NCBI GenBank assembly: GCA_016711875.1
Contig: JADJSD010000006.1
Span: 186,001 to 250,000 of the forward strand
Reading direction: 5' to 3'
DNA length: 64,000 bases
DNA from: Betaproteobacteria bacterium
GTDB lineage: Bacteria > Pseudomonadota > Gammaproteobacteria > Burkholderiales > Usitatibacteraceae
Shown here in pieces: positions 31,182 to 42,550 of this stretch (position 1 is the first letter of the stretch; each line of letters starts with the position of its first letter). The notes beneath the pieces were generated by a model. It saw only the letters and a list, made by a program, of their open reading frames with translations, did no database searches and was not told the origin of the DNA. Position numbers and translations under genes: made by a program.

Positions 31182-32374
31182 GCCGGCTTCGCGACGCGCG
31201 CCTCGCGGATCGGCAGGTTCACGAGCGCCGCCGCGAAGGCGAGCGCGGCGTCGGCGTACCACATCCAGTCGTAGCTGCCCGTGCGGTCGATCGCGAGGCC
31301 GCCCAGCCACGCGCCGAAGAACGCGCCCACCTGGTGGGAGAGCAGCGTGAACCCGAAGAGCGTCGCGAGGTAGCGCACCCCGAAGAGCTTGCCGACGAGC
31401 CCCGCGGTGGGCGGCACCGTCGCGAGCCACGTCATGCCGAGCACCACCGCGAACGCATAGAACGTGGCCTCGGTCTTCGGCAGGGCGAGGTAGATGAGGA
31501 TCGCGACGGCGCGGGATGCGTACATCGCGAAGAGGATCCACTTCATCCGGTAGTGCTGGCCGAGCCAGCCCGCGCCCAGGCTGCCGGCGATGTTCCCGAG
31601 CCCGATGATCGCGAGCGAGGCCGCGCCCACCGAGGCCGGCAGGCCGCAAAGGCCCACCTCGCCCGGCAGGTGCGTGACGAGGAAGGCGATGTGGAAACCG
31701 CAGGTGAAGAAGCCCGCGTGCAGGCACAGGTAGCTCGGGTCGCGGAAGGCCTCGCGCACCTGGGCGCCGAGCGAGGGGCCCGCGGCATGCACGGGCTTCG
31801 CTTCACCCGGCGTCTCGCGGAAGGCGAGGGCCATCGGGATCGTCGCGAGCGCCGTGGCGGCGAGCGCCCAGAGCGCCACGACCCAGCCGAAAGCCGCGAT
31901 GAGCGCCTGCGAGAGCGGCGCGAACACGAACTGCCCGAAGGAGCCCCCCGCGTTGATGAAGCCCGATGCCGTGGAGCGGCGCTCCGGCGGCAGGCGGTTC
32001 GCGGCCGCGCTCATGAGGATCGAGAAGCTGCCCGCGCCGGCGCCGGCGGTGGTGAGGATGCCCAGGAAGAGCAGCAGGCCGATGCTCGAATCCACGAGCG
32101 TCGTGCCGACGAGGCCGGCGGCGAGGAGCACCGCGCCGGCGCCGATCACGCGCACGTTGCCCACGCGGTCGGCGAGCGCGCCGAAGGCCGGCTGCGCCGC
32201 GCCCCACACGAATTGCCCCACCGCGAGCGTGAAGCTGATCGTGACGATGCCCAGCCCCGTCGAGGTGTTGAGCGGCGAGACGAAGAGGCCGAGCGATTGG
32301 CGGATCCCCATCGTGATGGCGAGGATCGCAGCGCCCGCGATGGCGAGCGCCCAGTGGCCGCGGGAGGCATTCAT
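31178..32374 (-). CDS. MFS transporter (oxalate/formate or monocarboxylate type)
   Basis: 398 residues, twelve helices in two halves. GIRQSLGLFVSPL in the first helix and FGALADRVGNVRVIGAG in loop 2-3 fit the oxalate:formate/monocarboxylate-porter-like MFS subgroup; helix 4-5 has GAGAGSFSILMSAAANRLPPERR. The second half has GLGNIAGSLGAGWLGQHYRM and GAFFGAWLGGLAIDRTGSY. The substrate is uncertain, but aromatic or aliphatic carboxylates are typical. Start at ATG 32374 with no conserved partner; monocistronic. Confidence 0.88.
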   Translation of the reverse strand: MNASRGHWALAIAGAAILAITMGIRQSLGLFVSPLNTSTGLGIVTISFTLAVGQFVWGAAQPAFGALADRVGNVRVIGAGAVLLAAGLVGTTLVDSSIGLLLFLGILTTAGAGAGSFSILMSAAANRLPPERRSTASGFINAGGSFGQFVFAPLSQALIAAFGWVVALWALAATALATIPMALAFRETPGEAKPVHAAGPSLGAQVREAFRDPSYLCLHAGFFTCGFHIAFLVTHLPGEVGLCGLPASVGAASLAIIGLGNIAGSLGAGWLGQHYRMKWILFAMYASRAVAILIYLALPKTEATFYAFAVVLGMTWLATVPPTAGLVGKLFGVRYLATLFGFTLLSHQVGAFFGAWLGGLAIDRTGSYDWMWYADAALAFAAALVNLPIREARVAKPA

Positions 32375-32411
32375 GGCGGCAAGGCTACCACTCCAGCCCT
32401 GCCGCCCCCGG

Positions 32412-34376
32412 CTAGCGTTCCCGGCCTCCCGATTCCTTGGGCGGCTTGTCGTCCTTCTGCGGACGCGTGGTCTGGGCCGGTTTCTCGACCGGCTTCTCGG
32501 CCGGCCTCGCGGGCGGCGGCGCGTTTTCCTGGCGGGGAGGCCTCGCGGGCTGCGCCGCGTTTTCCTGGCGGGGGGGCCTGGCTTCGCGGGGCGCTTCCGG
32601 CTTCGCCCGCGTGGCCTCGGGTGGCGCGCCGCGGGGCTGGCGATACACGGGCGCTTCCGCCGGACGCGCCGGCTCCTGGGGCCGCGAGGCGGAAGGCGCC
32701 TGCGACGGCGGCGTCATCTCGGGGCGAGGCGCCACGCGGGGCGCGTACGGGACCGACGGCGACGCGGGTGCCGACGGCGCGGACGGTGCGGCGGGAGAGG
32801 CCGGTGCCGAGGGGCGGGTCGATTCGACCGGCACCTGCGGGCGCGGGGTGAACGCGGGCCGGGCCGGCGCGTTCGTCGCCGGTGGCGCGATGTTCGGCGC
32901 GGGCACAGGCAAGGAGCCGGACGGTGCGGGGCTCGAGGGCCCCTCGTCCCGCGGACGGAACGCCGGCCTTCCCGATGGCGCGGACGGTGCGGGTGCGATG
33001 ACGTTCGGCGCCGAGGGCGCCGGGCCCGGGCCTGCGCCGGGCCTTCCGCTACCCGGTGAGCCGCCCTGCGGCGGCCGCAGGGGGGACGGGCCGGGAGAGC
33101 CGCCCGGCGAGGGAGCGCCCGGGCGCGAGCGGACGACGTTGGCCGGCGGAAGCACCGCGCCCCCGGAGACAACCGGTTGCCGGGCCACGACTTCGCGCGG
33201 CACGTGCGTCATCGAGTCGCGCACCGGACGGCGGGAGCCGAACACGTCGCGCGTGGCCACGGTGACGTGGTCGCGGTAGTGGCCGCCGCCGTGCGGCGGG
33301 CGGCGATCGACGATCACCACCCGGTTCACGTGCGTCACGTAAGTGGGGTTCACGCGGTACCAGGGGTCGTAGCGGTCCCACGGCGAGAGCGGGTACCAGC
33401 CCACCACGCCGACGGGACCGGAATTGACGGTGAGGCTCCAGCCCGAGCCGCCCACCCAGCCCACGAGCGCCGGGGCCCAGACCGGGCGCGGATCGTAGCG
33501 GCCCGGGTACCAGCCCCAGCGACCGCGCACGTTGACCCAGCGCCCGTAGTGGAAAGGGGCGTAGCCCCAGGGCGCGTCGTCGACCCACGTCCATCCCCAC
33601 GGGCGCACGTAGTCCCAGCGGCCGTATTGGTAGGGCTGCCAGCCCGCCTCCACGCGAGTCGGGTACCAGACGGTGCCGTACTCGGGCTCGTCGCGCCAGG
33701 CGCCGTAGCTGTCGAGGTCTTCCCAGCCCGTCATGCGAGGCGACACGTAGCGCGAGGCCTGGCCCTCCGTGAAGCGTTCGTCGCGCGCGAGGGCCCATTC
33801 GTCGATGCCCGTGGTGACCGCGGTCTCGAATTCGTAGGACGGCCGCTCGCCACCGGTCACGACCACGGTGCGGCCGGTATCGACGATGACCGCGCCGCCG
33901 CTCGCCTCGAGCCGGGCGCTGCCGGCGAAGACCGTGAGCCGCGATTCGCCCCGGCCCACGTCCGTGTCGACGCGGAATCGCCCGTTGCCGCGCACCTGGA
34001 AGCGCGCCTCGGGCGTGGTGATGAAGATCGACTCGCCTTTCTCGAAGAAGCGCACGCGCACCGACAGGCTGCCGCGCGCCAGGTGGGCGCGAAGCTCGTT
34101 GTCGTCGAGCCGCGCGATGTCGAGTTGCGAGGTTTCCTCGAGACGAAGGGCGATGGAGCCGGCGCGCACCTCGAGGCGCGAGCGAGGTTCCGTCCACACC
34201 GAGTTCTCGCTCGTGAGGTGCGTGTTGACGCGGGCGCCTTCCCAGCCCGTCTCGGGGTCGGTGAACGCGAGAGCCTCGCCTTCGATCCAGGCGAGGCGCC
34301 CCACGCGACCGGGCGGATCGGCGGCAGCGGCCGGCAGGAGGGCGAGGGCGAAGAGGCAGGCGGCGAGGCGTTTCAT
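32412..34376 (-). CDS. FecR-domain / DUF6600 exported protein
   Basis: 654 residues with a signal peptide (MKRLAACLFALALLPAAAA). Residues about 25-180 form a FecR-like domain (VGRLAWIEGEALAF, NSVWTEPRSRLEVRAG, FFEKGESIFITTPEARFQVRG). The middle is DUF6600: SYGAWRDEPEYGTVWYP, GRWDYVRPWGWTWVDDAPWG, GYAPFHYGRW, extremely Trp/Tyr rich. The last 280 residues are a Pro/Ala/Arg low-complexity tail (PPRQEN repeats). Such proteins are envelope-located; their role is unknown, and here there is no adjacent sigma/TonB gene, so a FecR signalling role is not supported by context. It ends 37 bp from the MFS gene start on the same strand. Confidence 0.85.
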   Translation of the reverse strand: MKRLAACLFALALLPAAAADPPGRVGRLAWIEGEALAFTDPETGWEGARVNTHLTSENSVWTEPRSRLEVRAGSIALRLEETSQLDIARLDDNELRAHLARGSLSVRVRFFEKGESIFITTPEARFQVRGNGRFRVDTDVGRGESRLTVFAGSARLEASGGAVIVDTGRTVVVTGGERPSYEFETAVTTGIDEWALARDERFTEGQASRYVSPRMTGWEDLDSYGAWRDEPEYGTVWYPTRVEAGWQPYQYGRWDYVRPWGWTWVDDAPWGYAPFHYGRWVNVRGRWGWYPGRYDPRPVWAPALVGWVGGSGWSLTVNSGPVGVVGWYPLSPWDRYDPWYRVNPTYVTHVNRVVIVDRRPPHGGGHYRDHVTVATRDVFGSRRPVRDSMTHVPREVVARQPVVSGGAVLPPANVVRSRPGAPSPGGSPGPSPLRPPQGGSPGSGRPGAGPGPAPSAPNVIAPAPSAPSGRPAFRPRDEGPSSPAPSGSLPVPAPNIAPPATNAPARPAFTPRPQVPVESTRPSAPASPAAPSAPSAPASPSVPYAPRVAPRPEMTPPSQAPSASRPQEPARPAEAPVYRQPRGAPPEATRAKPEAPREARPPRQENAAQPARPPRQENAPPPARPAEKPVEKPAQTTRPQKDDKPPKESGGRER

Positions 34377-34642
34377 GGGCGGTTCTCCGGATGCGTCGAA
34401 TCCCCGGCGGTGCGCCGGATCCTCACCGCTTAAACGCACGAGGGCCCCGGGTGGACGACGCGAGATGTAACCAATTTTGTCACCTCGAGGCGACGGCGGG
34501 GGCGAATCCTTTTTCAAGACCCTGAATTCATGCCATTATTGGCCACCCCGGGGTTGCGACGCGCAGCGCCGGTTCCAGCCTGTCTCGGGCGGCCATCCCG
34601 CGCCGCCGCGCGTCGCCAAAGAAGAACACACGGGGCAACCGG
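34377..34642. other. Divergent intergenic region (266 bp)
   Basis: Shared upstream region of the FecR/DUF6600 gene (minus) and the AsmA-like gene (plus). It contains an AT-rich patch around 34460-34545 with tgtaaccaattttgtcacc and, on the plus strand, TTCAAG (34513) and ATTATT (34536) as a weak promoter-like pair with 16-17 bp spacing. No ORF, tRNA or repeat was identified in it. Confidence 0.4.
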
Positions 34643-37600
34643 ATGGACAACACCACCGTCTTCACGAAAACCGCGAAGGGCATCACGCAGGTCAACCAGC
34701 GATCGGCCTCGTTGTCGCGCGACCTGATGAAGGTGCTCAAGCTCGTCGACGGCAAGTCCACCTTCGCCGAGATCCTCGAGAAGGGCGAATACGAAAAGCC
34801 CTCGCTCGAGAAGGCGATCAGCACCCTCATCCGGGACGGCTACGCGCGCGTCTTCACCACCCGCAAGGACCCGGACCCGTTCGGCGAGGACGATTTCGAC
34901 TTCACGGCCCCGGGCAAGCTCCCGGGCCAGACGCAGCGCGTCGTCGCCGCGGCCGCCAACGACATCAGCGAGCTCGTCCGCCAGCAGGAGAAGAACCAGG
35001 TCGACCACAAGGCGCGCGAGGCGGCGCAGATCGCCGCGCGGGAAAAGGCCAAGCGCGAGGCCGAAGCGCGAGCCGCGGCCGAAGCCGAGGCGCGGGCCCG
35101 CGCCGAAGCCGAGCAGCGTGCGATGGAACAGGCGCGCCGCGCCAAGGAAGCCTCCGAACGCGCCCGGGCCGAGCTCGAGGCGAAGACGCGCGAGGAAGAG
35201 GCCCGCAAGCGAGCCGTCGCCGAAGCGCAGGCGAAGGCCGCTGCCGAAGCCAAGGCGAAGGAAGAAGAGGAAACCCGCCGCCTTACCGAGCTTCGCGCGC
35301 GTGCGCAGGCCGAAGCCAATGCCCGCTCCAAGGCCGAGCTCGAGGCGAAGGTGAAGGTGGAGGAAGAGCGCAAGCGATTCGTCGCCGAGCAGTTCGCCAA
35401 GGCCGCGGCGGAAGCGAAGAAGCGCGAGGAAATCGAGTCCGCGCGACTCGAGGAAGCCCGCGCCAAGGCCGAGTCCGAAGCCAGGGCCCTCGCCGAAGCC
35501 CGTGCCAAGGCCGAGGCGGAAGCCGAGGCCCTTGCGCGGGCGCGCGCCGAGGCCGAGCAGGCCGCGAAGAAGCAGGCCGCCGCCGCCGTCGATTCCGAGA
35601 AGGAACTCAAGGCCCGCCTCAAGGAAGAGATCGAGGGCCGCATCCGGGCGGAAATGGAAACGCTCCTGCGCGACGAGATCGAGGAGAAGGCGCGCGCCGA
35701 GATGCAGGCCACCATCATGGCCGAGGCGCGCCTCGCCGCGAAGGCGGAACTCGAGGAGCGCCTGCGCGAGGAACGCGCGAACCTGCAGCAGGCCGAGCTC
35801 GAGGCCCGCAAGGTCGCCGAAGCCGCGGCGCGCGAGCGCGCCGATTCGGAGGCGAAGCTGCGCGCCGAGGCCGAGGCCCGGGCGGAGGTCGAAAAGGCCG
35901 CCCGCGAGAAGGCCGAGGAAGAGACCCGGCGCCTGCGCCGCATGGAAGCCAGGGCGCGCGAGGAAGCGGAGGAAGCCGCCCGCGAAGCCGAGAAGGCCGC
36001 GGCCACCGCGGCCCGCGAGAAGGCCGAGGCTGCGGCCAGCGTGGCGAAGGAGCGTGCCCAGGCGGCCGCAAGCGTCGCGAAGGAGCGTGCCGAGGCGGCC
36101 GCGAGCGTCGCGAAGGAACGCGCCGAGGCCACGGCCCGCATCGAGGCCGAGCGCAAGGCGAAGCTCGAGGCCGAGGCCCGCGCCCTGGTCGAGGCGGAGG
36201 AACGCGAGCGCCGCGAGCGCGAGCTCTCCGGCGAGATCGAGTCGGAAAAGAAGGCGCGCGAGGCCGCCGAGATGCGCGCGAAGATCGAGGCGCGCGCCCG
36301 CGAGACGGTCGAGGAGACCACGCGCGAGAAGGTGAAAGCCGAGCTCGAGGGCGACATGACGCGCCGCGCCGAGCTCGAGGGCAAGGCCCAGGCCCGCGCC
36401 TACATGCAGGCCAAGGAGCAGGCGGAGATCGACGAGGAGAACCGCCAGCGGGCCGAGCAGGACAAGAAGGCGCGCGAGATCGCCGACATCCTGCGCACGA
36501 AGGTCGAGCCCGATGCCGACCCGGCCTCGGCCACGCCCGCCAAGCGCCGCCCGAAGCGCCGCGGCAACCTCGTGAAGAACGCCCTCGTGAGCCTCGCCGC
36601 GGTGATCGTGATCGGCGTGCTGCTGCTGCACGTGATCCCGCTGCGCGGCTTCGCGAACAAGCTCGAGAAGGGCATCGGCGGCTGGCTGCACGAGGACGTC
36701 GTGTCGATTTCGAACCTCAAGTTCACGCTCATTCCCTCGCCGCACCTGAAGATCGAGCAGCTCACCATCGGCAAGCTCCTCGACGTGAAGGCGCCCGTGG
36801 GCCGGGTGTACCTCGACATCGGCGCGCTGCTGTCGGACCGCGTCGTCATCAACGCGCTCGAATTCGATTCGCTCACGCTTTCGGCCGACGCGACGCGCCG
36901 CATCCTTTCGTGGGGCAACCCCGAGGGCAAGAGCGCCGCCGCCGAGATCGAGCTCATCCGCCTGAAGGAAGTGAAGCTCGACGTGAAGCCGGAGCTGAAG
37001 CCCTTCGCCGCGACGCTCGCCTTCGCCAAGGACGGCAAGTTCCGCCAGGCCCAGCTCGCGGGCGAGGGCAAGTGGAATGCGACCGTCCGCCCGCAGGGCG
37101 CGGATTTCGAGGTGGAATTCACGGCCCGCAACTGGCAGCTGCCGCTGGGCGCGCCCATCCCGGTGAGCGACGTGCGTGCCAAGGGCGTGATCAACGCGGC
37201 CGGCCTCACGGTCCCGGAGTTCGAGGCCGACGCGATGGAAGGCAAGGTGAACGGCACGCTGCAAGTCGCGTTCGGTCCCACGGTGAAGATCGTCTCGGAC
37301 CTCTCGCTCGCCCGCGTGAAGGCGGACCAGCTCATGCCCGCCTTCACCAAGGACATCGCGGTCACCGGCAAGATCGAGGGCAACTTCGCGATCACGGCCG
37401 AATCGCCCACGGTCGCCGCGCTCCTCGCCGCGCCGCGCGTGCAGGGCAAGTTCCGCCTGAGCGACGGCTCCGTCTCGAACGCCGACCTCGTCGCGGCGAT
37501 GCAGTCGCCCGATGCCGCCGGTCGCGCGGGCGTCACCAAGTTCGCCGAGCTCACCGGCGAGATCTCCGCGGCCGACGGTCGCCTCTCGTACCGTTCGCTC

Positions 37601-37768
37601 AACCTGCTGGGGGGCGTCCTGCGCGGCGGGGGCAACATCGACATCGGCGCGAACGGCGCGCTCGGCGGGCGCCTGTCCGTCGAGATCCGCTCCAACGTGG
37701 CCCAGGACCGCGGCGGCTTCAACGTGAGCGGCTCGGTGGCGAAGCCCATCCTTCGCCGCGGCGGCTGA
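34643..37768 (+). CDS. AsmA-like membrane protein with N-terminal winged-helix-like domain and giant charged helix
   Basis: 1041 residues. 1-75: a small helical domain (RDLMKVLKLVDGKSTFAEIL, then LEKAISTLIRDGYARVF) resembling wHTH domains found fused in PatA/DUF4388-type regulators. 76-110 is an acidic linker. About 113-635: an uninterrupted Ala/Glu/Arg/Lys helix, without heptad hydrophobics in most of it, including three identical 11-residue repeats (AAASVAKERA). About 645-667: one transmembrane helix (ALVSLAAVIVIGVLLLHVIPL). 668-1041: AsmA/YhdP-like beta domain (VVSISNLKFTLIPSPHLKIEQLTIG, in part; LLSDRVVINALEFDSLTL). AsmA-like proteins act in lipid transport or outer-membrane assembly. The topology implies the coil is cytoplasmic and AsmA periplasmic. 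ABC exporter follows 7 bp downstream. Confidence 0.8.
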   Translation: MDNTTVFTKTAKGITQVNQRSASLSRDLMKVLKLVDGKSTFAEILEKGEYEKPSLEKAISTLIRDGYARVFTTRKDPDPFGEDDFDFTAPGKLPGQTQRVVAAAANDISELVRQQEKNQVDHKAREAAQIAAREKAKREAEARAAAEAEARARAEAEQRAMEQARRAKEASERARAELEAKTREEEARKRAVAEAQAKAAAEAKAKEEEETRRLTELRARAQAEANARSKAELEAKVKVEEERKRFVAEQFAKAAAEAKKREEIESARLEEARAKAESEARALAEARAKAEAEAEALARARAEAEQAAKKQAAAAVDSEKELKARLKEEIEGRIRAEMETLLRDEIEEKARAEMQATIMAEARLAAKAELEERLREERANLQQAELEARKVAEAAARERADSEAKLRAEAEARAEVEKAAREKAEEETRRLRRMEARAREEAEEAAREAEKAAATAAREKAEAAASVAKERAQAAASVAKERAEAAASVAKERAEATARIEAERKAKLEAEARALVEAEERERRERELSGEIESEKKAREAAEMRAKIEARARETVEETTREKVKAELEGDMTRRAELEGKAQARAYMQAKEQAEIDEENRQRAEQDKKAREIADILRTKVEPDADPASATPAKRRPKRRGNLVKNALVSLAAVIVIGVLLLHVIPLRGFANKLEKGIGGWLHEDVVSISNLKFTLIPSPHLKIEQLTIGKLLDVKAPVGRVYLDIGALLSDRVVINALEFDSLTLSADATRRILSWGNPEGKSAAAEIELIRLKEVKLDVKPELKPFAATLAFAKDGKFRQAQLAGEGKWNATVRPQGADFEVEFTARNWQLPLGAPIPVSDVRAKGVINAAGLTVPEFEADAMEGKVNGTLQVAFGPTVKIVSDLSLARVKADQLMPAFTKDIAVTGKIEGNFAITAESPTVAALLAAPRVQGKFRLSDGSVSNADLVAAMQSPDAAGRAGVTKFAELTGEISAADGRLSYRSLNLLGGVLRGGGNIDIGANGALGGRLSVEIRSNVAQDRGGFNVSGSVAKPILRRGG
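36026..36124 (+). repeat. Three tandem 33-bp units inside the AsmA-like gene
   Basis: Units at 36026-36058, 36059-36091 and 36092-36124 differ at only a few bases and encode [EQ]AAASVAKERA three times. Conservation at DNA level shows a recent tandem expansion within the charged helix. Confidence 0.85.
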
Positions 37769-37775
37769 AGGCGGA

Positions 37776-39562
<1,787 letters not shown>

Positions 39563-39566
<4 letters not shown>

Positions 39567-41794
39567 GCATCACCCGTCTTGCCGTGCTTCTCGCCGCGCT
39601 GGCGGCGGCGCCCGCGTTCGCGCAGGCCCCGCCGGGGGAGGCACCCCGGCCGGCCGCGACGGCGCCCGTGGCGCCGTCGGCTTTCGCGCGCGCCGGCCCG
39701 CCGATCGTGCCGGTGCGCGAAGTGCGCGAAACGCACCACGGGGTCGAGGTGGTCGATCCCTATCGATGGATGGAGGACATGGCCTCCCCCGAAGCGAAAG
39801 CGCACCTCGAGGCCCAGGACGAGTACGCCCGCGCGCAGCTCGCGCGCATTCCCGGTCGCGAGGCGCTTCTCGCCCGCATCCGCGAGCTTTCGGCCGCGAA
39901 CGTCTCGATCACGTCCGTGGCGATCGCGAACGGCAAGGTGTTCTATCTCAAGCTCGCGCCGGGACGGGCGACGCCGGTGCTGTGCGTGCGCGACGGCTTC
40001 GCGGGCGCCGAGCGCGTGCTGGTCGATCCCGCGAAGTTCGACGCCGCGCCTCGTCGCGCCGCCCTCGCCTGGTACCACGCCTCGCCCGACGGGCGCCGCG
40101 TGGCGTACGGCGTGGCGCTCGGCGGCACGGAGGACGCGACCCTTCGCGTCCTGGAGGTCGCCGGCGGCAAGGACTCGGGCGTCGCCATCGACCGCGCCCG
40201 CTTCAACGCCCAGCTCGGCTGGCACCACGACAGCAACGCCTTCTACTACGCGCGCGTCCCCGAGGGGCAGCGCGAGGTGGCGAAGCGCAACGCGGGCATC
40301 CGTCTGTATCGCCACGTGATGGGGCGGGCGGCCGCGCAGGACGAGATCGTCTTCGCCTCCGGCGTGGGCGGCGCGCGCGAGGTGCCGGAGTTCGTCTACC
40401 CGTCCCTCGTCGTGCCGGAGGATTCGAACTACGCCTACGCCATCGCCCGCAACGGGGTGGCGCGCGAGATCGCCCTCTACCAGAGCCCGGTGAAGGACCT
40501 GGCCGCCGGATCGCCTCGCTGGACGCGCATCGTCACCTTCGAGGACGGCGTCACCGCGATGACCGCGTGGAAGGACGACATCTACCTGCTCTCGCACAAG
40601 GGCGCGCCGCGGCACCGCATCGTCGTGCTCAAGGCGTCGAAGCCCGAGATCGCCAAGGCGAAGGTGGCCGTGCCCCAGGGCGATTCGGTCATCGTCTCGA
40701 TGTCCCTCGCGGCCGACGCGCTGTACCTGCGCACCACCGTCGGGGGCCTGGAGCGGCTCGAGCGACTGAACTTCGGCGTCGCCGCCTCGAAGACGCCGGA
40801 ATTCGTGAAGACGGCCTTCGACGTCGCCATGGCGCAGATCGTCACGCACCCGCGACGGCCGGGGGCGATCCTGCGCACGCAGGGCTTCATGGAGGCGCCG
40901 GCCGTGATCGCGGTCGAGGCGCGCACCGGCAACCTGAAGAACACGGGCCTGCAGCCCGCCCCGGCGGCGGATTACTCGGCGATGGACGAGGTGCGCCTCT
41001 ACGCCCCGAGTCACGACGGCGTGAAGATCCCGGTGACGCTGCTGTACCGCAAGACGACGATGCTCTCCGCGGACAACCCCACCCTCCTCATCGGCTACGG
41101 GGCCTACGGCATCTCGATGGCGCCCACGTTCGATCCCACGCGCCTCGCCTGGCTCGAGCGCGGCGGCATCATCGCCATCGCGCACCTGCGCGGCGGCGGC
41201 GAATACGGCGAGGAATGGCATCGCGCCGGCTACAAGGCCACCAAGCAGAACACGATCCTCGATTTCATCGCCGTCGCGGAGTTCCTGATCCAGTACGGCT
41301 TCACGACGCCGCGGCACCTCGCCATCCAGGGCACGAGCGCGGGCGGCATTCCCTCGGCCGGCGCGATGGTTCGCCGCCCCGACCTCTTCGCCGCCGTCGT
41401 GCCCCGCGTGGCGGTGCTCGACATGCTGCGCATGGAGTTCTCGCAGAACGGCCCGGCCAACATCCCGGAGTTCGGCTCCGTCGCCACGCGCGAGGGGTTC
41501 GACGCGCTCTTCGGGATGTCCTCGTACCACTGGGTGAAGGACGGCACCGACTACCCGGCGGTGCTCCTCACCACGGGCCTCAACGACCCGCGCGTGGATC
41601 CCTGGCAGGCGGCCAAGATGGCCGCGCGGCTGCAGGCCGCCGCCACCGGCGGCAAGCCGGTGCTGCTGCGCGTCGAGCGAGAGGGTGGCCACGGGCAGGG
41701 ATCGACGCGCGCGCAGCGGGAGGAGGAGCTCGCGGACATCTACGCGTTCCTGCTCTGGCGCTTCGGCGTCCCGGCTTTCCAGGTCGCGGAGTGA
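39563..41794 (+). CDS. Exported prolyl oligopeptidase family serine peptidase (S9A)
   Basis: 743 residues with a signal peptide (RLAVLLAALAAAPAFA). The beta-propeller begins VVDPYRWMEDMASPEAKAHL, a family signature. The catalytic domain has GGGIIAIAHLRGGGEYGEEW-type sequence (GGIIAIAHLRGGGEYG), nucleophile Ser in QGTSAGGIPSAGAM (about residue 591), Asp in TTGLNDPRVDPWQ (about 674) and His in REGGHGQGS (about 709). It cleaves proline-containing peptides outside the cytoplasm. ATG 39563 overlaps the exporter stop. Length fits prolyl oligopeptidase rather than oligopeptidase B. Confidence 0.92.
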
Positions 41795-41799
41795 GGCAC

Positions 41800-42261
41800 A
41801 TGCAACTCGTCCTCTGGCGCCATGCGGATGCCGAACCGGGGCTCGCCGACACGCAGCGCGCGCTCACCGACAAGGGGCGCAAGCAGGCGGCCCGCGTCGC
41901 GAAGTGGCTCGAGCCGCGGCTCGAAGGGCGCTGGGTCGTCTACGCGAGCCCGGCCGTGCGCACGAGGCAGACGGCGGACGCGTTGGGCCGCCCGTACGAA
42001 ACGCGACCCGCGCTCGGCACCGACACGACACCGGAGGCGCTGCTGCGCGACATCGGCTGGCCGGGGGGCGAGGACAACGTGATCGTCGTGGGCCACCAAC
42101 CCACGCTCGGGCGCATTGCCGCGCGGCTGCTCACGGGCCACGGGGGCGACATCCCGGTGAAGAAGGGCGCCCTCTGGTGGTTCTCGAGCCGCATCCACGA
42201 CGGATACGACGAGGGCGAGACGCTGCTTCGGGCCGTGATCGGGCCCGACCTCGCCGGCTAG
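41800..42261 (+). CDS. sixA: Phosphohistidine phosphatase SixA
   Basis: 153 residues, the usual SixA length. VLWRHADAE supplies the catalytic RHG-type motif (His8), YASPAVRTRQTADAL the second phosphate-binding block and VVGHQPTLGRIAARLL the second His. SixA dephosphorylates the HPt domain of ArcB or PTSNtr NPr in E. coli. Start ATG 41800 is six bases after the peptidase stop with GTGAGG before it, so the gene is co-transcribed with the peptidase; no functional link is evident. Confidence 0.93.
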   Translation: MQLVLWRHADAEPGLADTQRALTDKGRKQAARVAKWLEPRLEGRWVVYASPAVRTRQTADALGRPYETRPALGTDTTPEALLRDIGWPGGEDNVIVVGHQPTLGRIAARLLTGHGGDIPVKKGALWWFSSRIHDGYDEGETLLRAVIGPDLAG

Positions 42262-42289
42262 TCCCGGCGCGGGCATTCGCGGGGAGAGG

Positions 42290-42295
42290 CATAAT
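42290..42295 (+). promoter_or_regulatory. -10-like CATAAT before the metal-efflux genes
   Basis: CATAAT 32 bp before the HMA-domain gene in an otherwise GC-rich 65-bp gap; no clear -35 element. Confidence 0.3.
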
Positions 42296-42326
42296 TCCGG
42301 TTGTTCCCGCACCCGGAAGACGCGCC

Positions 42327-42533
42327 ATGATCGAGTTCACCGTCAGCGACATGACCTGCGGCCATTGCGCCGCCACCATCACCGGAGCCGTGAAGGCCCT
42401 CGATCCCGAGGCCTCGTGCGACGTGGACCTCGCCACGAAGCGGGTGAAGGTCGAGACGGCCTTCTCCGCCGAGCGCGTGCGTGCCGCCATCGAGCGCGCG
42501 GGCTTCAGCCCCGCGGTCGAAGCCGCTCCCTGA
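42327..42533 (+). CDS. Heavy-metal-associated (HMA) domain metallochaperone
   Basis: 68 residues, a single ferredoxin-like HMA domain. VSDMTCGHCAATI has the metal-binding pair Cys11 and Cys14, with Thr/Gly/His between them (MTCGHC). The CopZ/MerP-type fold is complete (FSAERVRAAIERAGFSP at the end). It binds Cu(I) or another soft metal and probably hands it to a partner; the adjacent CDF exporter is 17 bp downstream on the same strand. Confidence 0.93.
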   Translation: MIEFTVSDMTCGHCAATITGAVKALDPEASCDVDLATKRVKVETAFSAERVRAAIERAGFSPAVEAAP

Positions 42534-42550
42534 GCGAGCATCGCCCGCCG

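Noticed and set aside
32412..34376. FecR-type TonB signalling role for the FecR/DUF6600 protein
   Set aside because: No ECF sigma factor or TonB receptor gene is adjacent and the DUF6600 architecture differs from the FecR regulator, so only the domain name is kept.
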